The notes: generated by a model from the sequence alone, not told the origin. 64,000 bases of DNA from Neorhizobium petrolearium (GCF_017873175.1 NZ_JAGGJW010000015.1:62001-126000), one strand, 5' to 3'. Positions 8,465 to 18,791 are shown, counted from the stretch's first letter. Made by a program: numbers and translations.

Positions 8465-9628
8465 ATGACGTTCGATCTCCGGACAATATATGCGATGACG
8501 GCGGTTGCCTGCGTGGTGCTGGGCATGCTCCAGTGCGCCGCCTATTTTACAGGTCGCTTCGAGCGCTGGCTCGCCTGGTGGAGTGCCAGCAACTTCCTCG
8601 TCGGGATCGGCTCCTTCTTAATTTCCCTTCACAGTATCGCGCCGGACTCCATGACGGTTCAATTCGGCAATGTCCTGACGGTCGCCGGTTGCGTGCTCTT
8701 GCCGGCATCCATGCGCATCTTCGTTGGGCGCACGGTGAGTCTTCTCCATTGCAGCCTCGTCATCGCCGTGCTCGGCATCCCCTTCGTTACGATTTTCAGC
8801 GCCCATGATGCGTCGCTCCAACGCATTGCCTATGGTTCGGCGGTCTATTGCCTGCTCGATCTGGCGGTCGCCCGGGAGGCCCATCGCCTCGGGCGGGAGG
8901 AGAAGCTCTATTCGGCGGAACTTGCCGTCGGCTTGTTCGTGCTGACGGCAATGCTCTATGCCAGCCGTTCCACCATGGCGATGACGGGCCTGCTGGGCGA
9001 CGGGAACCTGTTCAACGGCGGTGATGCGGTGCATGCCTGGGTAGCACTTTCGGCCATGGTGTTTCTCACGCTCCGCAGCATGGTCATCATGCTGATGGCG
9101 GGGGAAAGGGCAAGCGCCCGGCTCAGGGCGGCAGCCTATTGCGACGCGCTGACGGGCGTGCTCAACCGTGGGGGATTGGTACGGTCATTTGCCGAGCTTT
9201 CCCCGAAGCCGCTGGCCGTGCTGCTGATCGACATAGATCATTTCAAGCAGCTCAACGACGCCCATGGCCATGCCATGGGAGACGAGGTGCTGCGGGCGTT
9301 CGCATCGTCTGCAGCCAACGCGCTCGACGATGGTGATCTCATCGCCCGTCACGGCGGCGACGAATTCGTGATCGTGCTGAAAGAGCGTTCACTCGAACAG
9401 GCGGTGGCGATTGCGGAACATATCCGTCTCGCTTTCGTCACTTCGCTTCGCCGCCTCGGCGACCAGCTGTCGGTCCTGCCAACGCTCAGCATCGGGGCGG
9501 CGGCCGAAGGTGCGGGGCCTGTCGATCTCGAAGCCCTGCTTCACAAGGCGGATCAGGCGCTCTATGCGCGCAAACGGCAGGGGCGCAACGGAGTCGATGC
9601 CTTCAGGGAGGATGTGCTCGCGGCTTGA
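8465..9628 (+). CDS. Membrane diguanylate cyclase (GGDEF)
   Basis: A 387-residue protein with six or seven hydrophobic segments in residues 1-230 and a C-terminal GGDEF domain (about 235-385). The active-site loop is intact (RHGGDEFVIVL), with the metal-binding aspartate in LLIDIDHFKQLND. It should make cyclic di-GMP. The product-inhibition site RxxD, normally five residues before the loop, reads DDGD here, so feedback inhibition is probably lost. The ATG at 8465 is chosen because GCGGGGGAA precedes it; the upstream in-frame start at 8402 lacks such a site. It stands alone, with no linked phosphodiesterase nearby. Confidence 0.88.
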   Translation: MTFDLRTIYAMTAVACVVLGMLQCAAYFTGRFERWLAWWSASNFLVGIGSFLISLHSIAPDSMTVQFGNVLTVAGCVLLPASMRIFVGRTVSLLHCSLVIAVLGIPFVTIFSAHDASLQRIAYGSAVYCLLDLAVAREAHRLGREEKLYSAELAVGLFVLTAMLYASRSTMAMTGLLGDGNLFNGGDAVHAWVALSAMVFLTLRSMVIMLMAGERASARLRAAAYCDALTGVLNRGGLVRSFAELSPKPLAVLLIDIDHFKQLNDAHGHAMGDEVLRAFASSAANALDDGDLIARHGGDEFVIVLKERSLEQAVAIAEHIRLAFVTSLRRLGDQLSVLPTLSIGAAAEGAGPVDLEALLHKADQALYARKRQGRNGVDAFREDVLAA

Positions 9629-10031
9629 GAGGCGGGGACGAAACCGCCGGCGCAGAACGAATTTCTCCTGTTATTTGAATGGCGGCCGCGGGAAAATAAC
9701 GCCTCTGCATTCCCGTGTTTCGCCTGGCGGCTATTCTGTTTTCGTCATCGGGCAGGGAGCCGGGTCGCGAACCGGTCGCCATACGGGCAAGCAATCCGGC
9801 GCCCGGTGATGGTTGCAAAGGCCGGTCAGGCGTCGTCAGGACAAATGACCATGCTTACGCCGGAAAACGGGAACTGACACCTCCCGTCGGCCGCGAAAAC
9901 ATGAGGCCAGAAGCGACCGGGCAGGCGGACAAGCCTGACATCAATACCACACAATACCCACTGCCTGCCCATCCCACCCCTCGGGATCAGGTCGTGGCGG
10001 AGTTCTCTCCGCTGCGGGTCTTTGTGCTGAT
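9629..10031. other. Intergenic region with no recognised gene
   Basis: About 400 bases between the diguanylate cyclase and the convergent WD40 gene. Open frames exist here, but they show no family resemblance and overlap the WD40 gene on the other strand. I see no clear terminator or structured RNA. Confidence 0.5.
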
Positions 10032-11018
10032 TTATGCGGAAATATCCACTACGCCGCAATCGCCCGCTTCCGACGAGAAAGCCAGAAGCTTGCCGCTGGC
10101 GCTCCAGCTCAATCCTGTAATCGCGCCGTTGCCGGGACGGCGCAGCAGCGCCTCCTTCTGATCGGCGATCCTGACACCCAGGATCATGCCGTCGACGAAG
10201 CCGATGGCGAGCACCTCTTCAGCTGGATGGAATGCGACCTGCGTCACCATGATATTCGCGCGGGTGCCGAGCTCCAACGGCGCCTTGCCCATCGGGCCGT
10301 CCTTCGAGGAAAACGGCCAGACGATCGCCGCCGGCGCGCCGGAAGAGGCGAGCCACTTGCCCTTCGGCGACCAGGAGAGCGATTTCACCTTGGCGGGGTA
10401 GCCGGTCATACGCATGTGGCGGTTCTCGCCCGGCTTGCCGTCCAGCTTCCAGCCGTGCAGCGCGTTTTCCTGCATCATCGTAACGAGGAAACGGCCGTCC
10501 GGTGAGAAGGTGACGCCGGTATGCGCCCCCTTCCATTCCAGATCGACCGGCGGCGCATTGGTGCCGATCCAGTGTAGTGACACACCATTGTAACGGGCGG
10601 CGGCGATGCGCAGCCCCTTGGCGGCAAAGGCAAGGCCTTCGACGCTGCGGCTCTCGGGAAATTCCTTCAGCGAACCGTCATTCTGGCGCACAAAGCTCGA
10701 CTTGCCGTGGGCATAGGCGACCGCATTCTGTGGGCCGCCGGCCACGACATTGATCCATTTGCGCGGCGCATCGGCAACGAGAGTTGCCGCGCCGTCCTTG
10801 CCGATGCGGAAAACCTTGCCGTCTTCGCCGCCGGTAATCAGCGTCGGGCTGAAGGGATCGCGGATGCAGGTCAGCAGGCCCTGATGGGCTTCGGTGACCT
10901 TTTCGCCGCTGTCGAGGCGGTGGATCGTGCCGGCGGCGGTGGCGAAGAATGGAATGTCGCCGAGGAAATGGGCCGCGACGACATGGCCTTGCAAATCAAG
11001 CGGTGCAACAGTCGGCAT
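10032..11018 (-). CDS. WD40-repeat protein, partner of the COG0523 GTPase
   Basis: A 328-residue beta-propeller protein with degenerate WD40 repeats. Repeated blocks read like GVTFSPDGRFLVTMM, SLSWSPKGKWLASSGAPAAIVWPF, VAFHPAEEVLAIGFVDGMI and GLSWSASGKLLAFSSEAGDCGVVDI, consistent with about seven blades. There is no signal peptide, so it is cytoplasmic. The gene begins 61 bases after the COG0523 gene ends and is most likely co-transcribed with it under the Zur-like operator at 12281. A role as scaffold or partner for the metallochaperone is inferred from context only; no activity can be assigned. Confidence 0.85.
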   Translation of the reverse strand: MPTVAPLDLQGHVVAAHFLGDIPFFATAAGTIHRLDSGEKVTEAHQGLLTCIRDPFSPTLITGGEDGKVFRIGKDGAATLVADAPRKWINVVAGGPQNAVAYAHGKSSFVRQNDGSLKEFPESRSVEGLAFAAKGLRIAAARYNGVSLHWIGTNAPPVDLEWKGAHTGVTFSPDGRFLVTMMQENALHGWKLDGKPGENRHMRMTGYPAKVKSLSWSPKGKWLASSGAPAAIVWPFSSKDGPMGKAPLELGTRANIMVTQVAFHPAEEVLAIGFVDGMILGVRIADQKEALLRRPGNGAITGLSWSASGKLLAFSSEAGDCGVVDISA

Positions 11019-11079
11019 TACGCTGCATTTCTCCCCGGCTTGCCGTCACCCGGAAACCGCTTCACATTTTCTTCCGGCC

Positions 11080-12177
11080 TCATGCCGCAGCCTCACACGC
11101 TTTGAAGCTCTTCTCGATCTTCTCGACATCAAGATCGCGGCCGATGAAGACGAGCCGGGATTCGCGCTTCTCGCCATCCTTCCAAGGGCGCTGGTGATCG
11201 CCCTCGATGATCATGTGGACCCCCTGCACGACATAGCGCTCTTCGTCACCCTTGAAGGCGATGATGCCTTTGAGGCGCAGGATGTTCGGGCCGTCCGTCT
11301 GGGTGAGCTTCTGGATCCACGGGAAGAAGCGCTCCGGGTTCATCTCGCCGCCGCGCAGCGAGATCGACTTCACCGTCACGTCATGGATCGGCGATACGTC
11401 GCCATGGTGATGATGGTGGTGGTCATGATCGTGATCATGATCATGATGATGATGGTCGTGATCATGGTGGTGATGGTCATGGTCGCAATCCGGGCCGCAG
11501 ACGTGGTCTTCGTGGCCGTGCTCCAGGAAATGCGGATCGTTTTCCAGCGCGCGTTCCAGGTTGAAGGCGCCCTGGTCGAGAACACGGGCGAGATCGACGC
11601 CGGAGCGGCTCGTCTTATAGACGCGGGCGGCCGGGTTGATGGCGCGCACCACATCCTCGATCTCGGCTAGTTCCTCCGGCGAAACGAGGTCGGTCTTGTT
11701 GATGATCACGACGTCCGCAAAAGCGATCTGGTCCTCGGCCTCGCGGCTGTCTTTGAGGCGCAGCGGCAGATGCTTCGCGTCGACAAGGGCGACGACCGCA
11801 TCGAGCTCGGTCTTGGAGCGCACGTCGTCATCCATGAAGAAGGTCTGCGCGACCGGTACGGGATCCGCAAGACCGGTGGTCTCGACGATGATGCCGTCGA
11901 AGCGGCCCGGGCGGCGCATCAGGCCTTCGACCACGCGGATCAGGTCGCCGCGCACCGTGCAACAGACGCAGCCGTTGTTCATCTCGTAGATCTCTTCGTC
12001 CGACTCGACGATCAGGTCATTGTCGATGCCGATCTCGCCGAATTCGTTGACGATGACCGCATATTTCTTGCCGTGGCTTTCGGAGAGGATGCGGTTCAGG
12101 AGCGTCGTCTTGCCGGCGCCGAGATAACCGGTGAGCACGGTAACGGGAACGGGCTTCTGTGTGGCTGTTTCGGTCAT
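11080..12177 (-). CDS. COG0523/CobW-family GTPase, putative zinc metallochaperone
   Basis: A 365-residue P-loop GTPase. Walker A is GYLGAGKTTLLNRI (residues 18-31), the metal site CxCC is GCVCCTVRGDL (Cys70, 72, 73), and NKTD supplies guanine specificity (IINKTDL). A long His/Asp-rich metal-binding loop, at roughly residues 220-260, contains well over a dozen histidines. The C-terminal CobW_C domain follows. The frame is open to 12246, but the ATG at 12177 (MTETATQ) fits homologues and avoids the unrelated upstream residues. The His loop and an upstream Zur-like palindrome point to zinc supply during scarcity, not cobalamin synthesis; no cob genes are near. Confidence 0.88.
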   Translation of the reverse strand: MTETATQKPVPVTVLTGYLGAGKTTLLNRILSESHGKKYAVIVNEFGEIGIDNDLIVESDEEIYEMNNGCVCCTVRGDLIRVVEGLMRRPGRFDGIIVETTGLADPVPVAQTFFMDDDVRSKTELDAVVALVDAKHLPLRLKDSREAEDQIAFADVVIINKTDLVSPEELAEIEDVVRAINPAARVYKTSRSGVDLARVLDQGAFNLERALENDPHFLEHGHEDHVCGPDCDHDHHHHDHDHHHHDHDHDHDHHHHHHGDVSPIHDVTVKSISLRGGEMNPERFFPWIQKLTQTDGPNILRLKGIIAFKGDEERYVVQGVHMIIEGDHQRPWKDGEKRESRLVFIGRDLDVEKIEKSFKACEAAA

Positions 12178-12280
12178 GGAAAACCTCGAGGGATGTGGGA
12201 GCGCCCAAAATACGCAATTGCGGGCGAGGAAATTGGTCCGCCTCATATAAGGGCAAGCCGCGGCGACTTCAAAGGGTTTT

Positions 12281-12301
12281 GAATGTTATAAGATCACATG
12301 G
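12281..12301. promoter_or_regulatory. Candidate Zur operator
   Basis: ATGTTAT (12283-12289), spacer AAG, ATCACAT (12293-12299): an imperfect dyad with 6 of 7 positions paired. It resembles the Zur-box core AATGTTATA-N-TATAACATT. It lies about 110 bases before the start of the His-rich COG0523 GTPase gene, a gene class often under Zur control. The Zur regulator itself is not in the window. Confidence 0.5.
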
Positions 12302-12634
12302 CCGAGAATGCCGGAATCTTGTCAAGTGATCCGGTCCGGTTCAAGCCATCTGAATATTTGCGGATTACTACCTGCTCTTCCGACATAACCGCTTTTCTCC
12401 TGGTAGATATTCCGGGCAGGCAGGGACGAATTTTGTATAATGGAAGAGAAATATAAGTAATGTTTAATACACTATCCCAATCCATCTGGAAATGCCGGTT
12501 CAGAGATCAGGCGTAAAGTTCAGAAAGGCCGGACCTCGCTTCGGTTTTTTCTTGGAGACGACCTGCGTTGCAGCCGGCTCTTCGAGGAAACGGTCAATGA
12601 TGACCGTATCGTCGCGCTGCAATCCGGTAACGAC
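12302..12634. other. A/T-richer region upstream of the GNAT remnant
   Basis: Little gene-like sequence is seen here except the in-frame upstream extension of the GNAT frame from 12461, which has no ATG, GTG or TTG start before 12635. A 63-codon frame on the minus strand (12294-12485) has no recognisable features and covers the Zur-like site. Confidence 0.45.
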
Positions 12635-13168
12635 ATGATCGGCTATGCGGCCTTCTTTGTCGCAGGGCGCGGCCCGCTTTCGCCACGCCTTTCGAACTTC
12701 CTGTCCGAATATGGCTTGATCAAAGGGGGCGGAAATTTCCTGTTGTTCAAGGCGACGGAGCCCCGCGTCGATGCATCCGAACTTTATATCTACAATATCA
12801 ACGTGCGATCAATGCATCGCGGCAAGGGTGCCGGTGGCGCTCTCGTCGATGCGGTCTCGAACCTCGCAGTTTCGATGGGATGCCGTTCCGTCAGGCTGCA
12901 GGTGGCCACTCACAACCGGGCGATGATCCTCTACCTGAAGAAGGGGTTCGTGGTGACCGGCGCCGTCAGGACGGGTTGGCTCAGGCGCTTCTTTTCTTTC
13001 CATTGCATCGTAACCATGGAGTTGCGGCCGACCCCGAGACGATTGTCCGACGGCAGGCCGCGACTGCAGAGGAGATCGCCGAGGCCGCGTGACTACGGAT
13101 TTTTGTCATCAGCCGCCTGCGGGATTGCTGAAACCACATCGGTCTCGTCGAAGTTATTGCCGACATAG
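12635..13168 (+). CDS. GNAT acetyltransferase, probably a degraded gene
   Basis: The central part is a clear GNAT domain: YIYNINVRSMHRGKGAGGALVD split by VRSMHRGKGAGGAL (acetyl-CoA loop) and later ILYLKKGFVVTG. The frame continues upstream to 12461 with GNAT-like sequence (FFLGDDLRCSRLFEETV), yet no normal start codon exists there, so the ATG at 12635 probably cuts off the true N-terminus. At the other end the frame runs past about 13020 into nonsense opposite the toxin gene. A different frame reads a plausible end (DPETIVRRQAATAEEIAEAA) stopping at 13092, one base before the toxin gene end. Two indels are therefore suspected. Substrate unknown. Confidence 0.5.
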   Translation: MIGYAAFFVAGRGPLSPRLSNFLSEYGLIKGGGNFLLFKATEPRVDASELYIYNINVRSMHRGKGAGGALVDAVSNLAVSMGCRSVRLQVATHNRAMILYLKKGFVVTGAVRTGWLRRFFSFHCIVTMELRPTPRRLSDGRPRLQRRSPRPRDYGFLSSAACGIAETTSVSSKLLPT

Positions 13169-13503
13169 AGAAGCGGGCAGTCGAATTCCCTGGCGGTCGC
13201 ATAGGAAAAGCAGTCGCCGAAGTTGAGGGAGGCCTTGTGAAAGCTCTTGCCCCATTGGGCATAGGCTGCGACGGCTCGTTCAGCTCTTACTTCGTCGACC
13301 TCGATGATGGTGATAGGAAGCTGATCGATCAACGCTGTGAGACCGGGGAGGCTTTTCTTCCTCCGCGCGACGATCAGTGCTTCCGTCAAGGTCGCCGCAT
13401 TCAGAAGAACATTCACGTCTTCTGCCAGCACCTCCTGGCAGGCGATTGCCATCGCTTCGTTATTGACGATGGCAATCAATGCCGAGGTGTCAACAACGAT
13501 CAT
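13093..13503 (-). CDS. VapC-type PIN-domain toxin
   Basis: A 136-residue PIN-domain ribonuclease. The acidic active site is visible as Asp5 (MIVVDTS), Glu41 (LTEAL), Asp97 (NFGDCFSYA) and Asp119 (NNFDETDV). The family usually cleaves tRNA or rRNA when released from its antitoxin. The start codon overlaps the antitoxin stop as ATGA (translational coupling). The end lies next to the remnant GNAT gene. The pair appears complete and probably functional. Confidence 0.88.
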   Translation of the reverse strand: MIVVDTSALIAIVNNEAMAIACQEVLAEDVNVLLNAATLTEALIVARRKKSLPGLTALIDQLPITIIEVDEVRAERAVAAYAQWGKSFHKASLNFGDCFSYATAREFDCPLLYVGNNFDETDVVSAIPQAADDKNP

Positions 13504-13757
13504 CCCGGCATGCCGTTATCATCGTAAAGAAAATCCTGGCTCCGCTCGGCGGGCACATCATCCGCGGCAGGCTTCGGTGCCATGGCTCTGATCTCGTCGA
13601 TGAGCGCCCTACGCTGTTCCCTTGTCAGGCTGGGCTTGATCGGCACGATCCGCGCGATCCTATGACCCCGGCGCGTCAAGACAACGTCTTCACCGGATTC
13701 AGCACGATGAAGCAACTCGTTGAGGCTTGCTTTCGCCTCGCTCACAGAGATTTCCAT
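13500..13757 (-). CDS. Phd/YefM-family antitoxin
   Basis: An 85-residue antitoxin. The N-terminal DNA-binding half is of Phd/YefM type (MEISVSEAKASLNELLHRAE, then VVLTRRGHRIARIVPI). The C-terminal tail is acidic and flexible (QDFLYDDNGMPG) and should wrap the PIN toxin. The ATG at 13757 is preceded by AAAGGA; a further upstream start at 13790 has no such site. It should repress its own operon together with the toxin. Confidence 0.87.
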   Translation of the reverse strand: MEISVSEAKASLNELLHRAESGEDVVLTRRGHRIARIVPIKPSLTREQRRALIDEIRAMAPKPAADDVPAERSQDFLYDDNGMPG

Positions 13758-13823
13758 TCCGCGTTCCTTTCGTCCATTTAATTGGTCCAAAATGGCATCG
13801 ATAGCGTCGCGGCTCAGGTATGA

Positions 13824-14615
13824 TCACTTCAGGCACGTCACATCAAACCTCGCCACGTCCTCCAGCAGCTCGATGATGCCCCTGACCGCGTGGGTGATGA
13901 GCCGCTCGCCCCGTTCCGCGGTCGCGGCCGCGGCATTGCCGGCGACACCTTTGGGGTTGAGATCGGACATCTTCCAGCCGAAGGCATGCGGGCCATAGGC
14001 ACGCAGATGTTTGAATTCTTGCGCGAACTCAGATTGTCGGGAGCCGAAGTTTGCTGCCTTCGTCATGTCCACCTTATCCGGATGAAGCGCCAGCATCACC
14101 GAGGTTTCGATATCGCCGCCATGGATGTCGATCGCCTTGCTCTCGGGCCTGATCCATCCCTCCGGCTGGCCGAAGCGCGTCCAGCTTGTCGCCACCACCA
14201 GCATGCCGAAGCGCACGCGCGCCTCGGTCGCGACGATCGTCATCAGCGGGGAGTTGCCGCCATGGGCATTGAGCAGCACAAGCTTGCGGATGCCGTTTGC
14301 ATGAAGTTCCGCGGCGATGCCAAGCCAGCGATTGACCCCTTCGTCGAAGGCAAGCGTTTTCGTCCCGGCGACATCCATGTGCTCTATCGAATAGCCGACC
14401 GGCTCGACCGGCAGGAAGGTCACCGGCAGGCCGGCGGGGAGGGCGGGAATGAGCCGTGCGACAAGCCCCTCGGCAATCAGCGCATCGGTTTCGAACGGCA
14501 GGTGGGGGCCGTGCTGTTCATGCGCCCCGAGCGGCAGGACGGCGATCCAGTCGCGCCTTTCTGTGGACGCACCTGTTGGATCATTGTCATGATAGCGTGG
14601 CAAGGGATGCGGCAT
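13824..14615 (-). CDS. Creatininase-family amidohydrolase
   Basis: A 263-residue metal-dependent amidohydrolase of the creatininase superfamily. The metal site signature is LGAHEQHGPHLPFETD (about residues 29-44). A second part reads LLNAHGGNSPL, and the substrate-site part is HGGDIETSVML. Creatininase hydrolyses creatinine to creatine, but most relatives act on other cyclic or linear amides (formylamidopyrimidine-, mycofactocin- or riboflavin-type reactions). No creatinase or sarcosine gene is adjacent, though sarcosine oxidase lies 16 kb away. The specific substrate cannot be read. It is convergent with the antitoxin gene's far flank and divergent from the MarR gene. Confidence 0.85.
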   Translation of the reverse strand: MPHPLPRYHDNDPTGASTERRDWIAVLPLGAHEQHGPHLPFETDALIAEGLVARLIPALPAGLPVTFLPVEPVGYSIEHMDVAGTKTLAFDEGVNRWLGIAAELHANGIRKLVLLNAHGGNSPLMTIVATEARVRFGMLVVATSWTRFGQPEGWIRPESKAIDIHGGDIETSVMLALHPDKVDMTKAANFGSRQSEFAQEFKHLRAYGPHAFGWKMSDLNPKGVAGNAAAATAERGERLITHAVRGIIELLEDVARFDVTCLK

Positions 14616-14699
14616 CTGGCGGTAGTTTCCCGGTTTCGGTATGGATAACGCGAAGCTGATATAAGGCTAAAATCCGACAGCACAAAACAGGCGGAGCCG

Positions 14700-15194
14700 A
14701 TGAGCAAGAAGAAGAGTGAGAAGAAGGCCAAGTCGGGCAAGAAGAAAGGGCTCGATAGCCTTTCGGCCGCCGACCTCGCTCCGGCGATCACGCAGGCGGC
14801 GCGATCCATGCGAACCGCGCTCAGCCGTAGCCTTGGCGAGAGCGGGCTTTATGCCGGCCAGGACGGCGTCATTCTCGCGCTTGCCGAGGAGGACGGGCTG
14901 ACCCCCGGACAGCTTGCCGCAAGACTCGGCGTGAAGGCACCGACCATGACACGCACGATCGGCCGGATGGAGGCGCAGGGATTCCTGGAGCGCCGCCCCG
15001 ACGGAACCGACGGCCGGCTCACGAACGTGCACCTGACGGAGATCGGCCTGAAAAGCGTCGAACAGATCGGCCGCTCGGTCGCCGATTGCGGTTCGCTTGC
15101 GGTGAAAGGCCTCTCCGACAAGGAGGTGCGCACGCTTCTGAAGCTGCTCAAGGCCGTCGAACACAATCTCCAGCCTGCGCTCGCCGACGACTGA
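14700..15194 (+). CDS. MarR-family transcriptional regulator
   Basis: A 164-residue protein with a lysine-rich N-terminal tail (KKKSEKKAKSGKKKG), a winged helix (LTPGQLAARLGVKAPTMTRT, wing RRPDGTDGRLTNVHLT) and helical dimerisation ends. The start is preceded by GGCGGAG. The long basic tail is unusual for MarR proteins and may help DNA binding. The gene is divergent from the creatininase-family gene, 84 bases apart, which makes that gene a possible target. No ligand is predicted. Confidence 0.85.
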   Translation: MSKKKSEKKAKSGKKKGLDSLSAADLAPAITQAARSMRTALSRSLGESGLYAGQDGVILALAEEDGLTPGQLAARLGVKAPTMTRTIGRMEAQGFLERRPDGTDGRLTNVHLTEIGLKSVEQIGRSVADCGSLAVKGLSDKEVRTLLKLLKAVEHNLQPALADD

Positions 15195-15247
15195 CCCTGG
15201 CGAGCGCGATGCGGCCCTGAAAAATTGCCGTCACAGGATTGTCGTGT

Positions 15248-15279
15248 GGAATTAAATTGTTTATTTAAAATTTAATTCC
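15248..15279. promoter_or_regulatory. A/T-rich inverted repeat upstream of the LacI gene
   Basis: GGAATTAAATT (15248-15258) and AATTTAATTCC (15269-15279) form a perfect 11-base inverted repeat with a 10-base spacer. It lies 41 bases before the LacI-family start codon in otherwise GC-rich DNA. It is either a regulator binding site, likely for autoregulation, or a promoter region. It is too spaced for a classical LacI half-site pair, so the binding protein is uncertain. Confidence 0.5.
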
Positions 15280-15319
15280 GGCACCTGAAAAGCAAAAGCG
15301 GCCGGTGGCGAGGGGGGAA

Positions 15320-16342
15320 ATGGCGCAGAAGATCAAGTTGTCGACGATTGCCGAGAGCCTCGGTCTTTCCACCGCCACCATTTCGCTTGCACTTCGCGAC
15401 AGTCCGCTTGTGGCGGTCGATACGCGCGAAAAGATCAAGGAGCAGGCCCGCGCGCTCGGTTATATCTACAATCGCCGCGCCGCCAGCCTCAGGACTTCAC
15501 GCTCCGGCATCATCGGGGTCGTGGTGCACGACATCATGAACCCGTTCTACGGCGAAATCCTGAAGGCGATCGAAAGCGAGCTCGACCGCAGCCGCCACAC
15601 GTTCATTCTCTCCAATCATTACGATTCGGTCGAGAAGCAGCGGACCTTCATCGAAACCCTGCTGCAGCTCGGCGGCGACGGGGTCATCATGTCGCCGGCA
15701 ATCGGCACGCCTGTCGAGGACGTCAAGCTCTGCGAGCAGAACGGCATGCCGGCGATCCTTGTTGCCCGCTCCATGGAAGGGGTCGACCTGCCCACCTATC
15801 GCGGCGACGACAGCTACGGCATTTCGCTCGCCACCAACCATCTGATCGGGCTCGGGCACCGGGTCATCGCCATGATCGGCGGCACGGACCAGACCTCGAC
15901 CGGCCGTGACCGTTACCAGGGTTATGTCAACGCGTTGCGCAAGGCGGGCATCGAGGTGGATCCGAACCTGCGCATTCCCGGCCCGCGTTCCAAGCAGGGC
16001 GGTTTCGAGGCGGCGGTGAATTTCCTCTCGCTGCCGCAGAAGCCGACGGCGGCGGTCTGCTGGAACGATCTCGTGGCGATCGGCCTGATGAATGGCATCG
16101 CCCGCGCCGGCTTTGTGCCCGGCCAAGACATTTCGGTGACCGGCTACGACGATCTGGAGGAAGCCTCGATCGCCACGCCGGCCTTGACCACGGTTTCCAA
16201 CGGCCAGGCGGAAGTCGGCCGGCTTGCGGCGCGCGCGCTGCTCGACCGGCTGGCCGGCAGCCATGAGCCGGACGGCCTGCACCTGATCAAGCCGGAAATG
16301 CGCATCCGCCAGTCCACGGGCATCTACAAGCCGCGAACGTGA
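15320..16342 (+). CDS. LacI-family transcriptional regulator
   Basis: A 340-residue repressor with an N-terminal helix-turn-helix (LSTIAESLGLSTATISLALR, hinge ARALGYIYNRRAASLRT) and a sugar-binding-protein-like core (from about residue 60: GIIGVVVHDIMNPFYGEIL). Ligand pockets typical of sugar or nucleoside effectors are present, but the ligand is unclear. A GTG at 15305 is in frame, yet the ATG at 15320 has a strong GAGGGGGG site directly before it. No sugar transport genes adjoin. It could control the downstream genes or a distant regulon. Confidence 0.88.
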   Translation: MAQKIKLSTIAESLGLSTATISLALRDSPLVAVDTREKIKEQARALGYIYNRRAASLRTSRSGIIGVVVHDIMNPFYGEILKAIESELDRSRHTFILSNHYDSVEKQRTFIETLLQLGGDGVIMSPAIGTPVEDVKLCEQNGMPAILVARSMEGVDLPTYRGDDSYGISLATNHLIGLGHRVIAMIGGTDQTSTGRDRYQGYVNALRKAGIEVDPNLRIPGPRSKQGGFEAAVNFLSLPQKPTAAVCWNDLVAIGLMNGIARAGFVPGQDISVTGYDDLEEASIATPALTTVSNGQAEVGRLAARALLDRLAGSHEPDGLHLIKPEMRIRQSTGIYKPRT

Positions 16343-16365
16343 CACGGGCAACCGTGCGAGGAATG

Positions 16366-16507
16366 CCCCCTCATCCGCCCTGCCGGGCACCTTCTCCCCG
16401 CTTGCGGGGAGAAGGACATATGCCGCGCCGTTTCCGTCCCTCTCCAACACTCAGACCGCGCACGTCCCCTCTCCCCTCTCCCCGCGTGCGGGGAGAGGGG
16501 AGAGGGG
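16366..16507. repeat. RIME-like rhizobial palindromic repeat
   Basis: A GC-rich mosaic after the LacI gene. It opens with a CCCTGCCGGGCA core shared with the copies near 41.35 and 41.54 kb. The first palindrome pairs CCTTCTCCCCGC (16390-16401) with 16404-16415. The second has a perfect 20-bp stem (16466-16485 with 16488-16507) with a 2-base gap. This fits intergenic mosaic elements widespread in Rhizobiaceae. It may act as a bidirectional terminator between the convergent genes. Confidence 0.75.
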
Positions 16508-16543
16508 CGAAGTCGCGTCTGGGTGGCGGGATATCCTTGAATA

Positions 16544-18732
<2,189 letters not shown>

Positions 18733-18760
18733 TCGATCTCAGAAGTTCTGGCTTCAGCAA

Positions 18761-18791
18761 ACCCCGGACCCGCAAGGGTCCGGGGTCTTTT
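18761..18791 (+). terminator. Rho-independent terminator after dctP
   Basis: A perfect stem CCCCGGACCC (18762-18771) / GGGTCCGGGG (18776-18785) with a GCAA tetraloop, followed by TCTTTT. It is 29 bases after the stop. Confidence 0.9.

Noticed and set aside
9715-10161. A 148-codon plus-strand frame after the diguanylate cyclase
   Set aside because: It has no family features and runs antisense into the WD40 gene.
11395-11500. A GATCAT/TGGTGA-like tandem repeat
   Set aside because: It is the codon pattern of the His/Asp loop in the COG0523 protein, not an independent repeat element.
12294-12485. A 63-codon minus-strand frame upstream of the COG0523 gene
   Set aside because: It overlaps the Zur-like site, has no recognisable motif and no good ribosome-binding site.
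13824-14615. Calling the creatininase-family protein a true creatininase
   Set aside because: The superfamily has many substrates and no creatine-pathway gene is adjacent.
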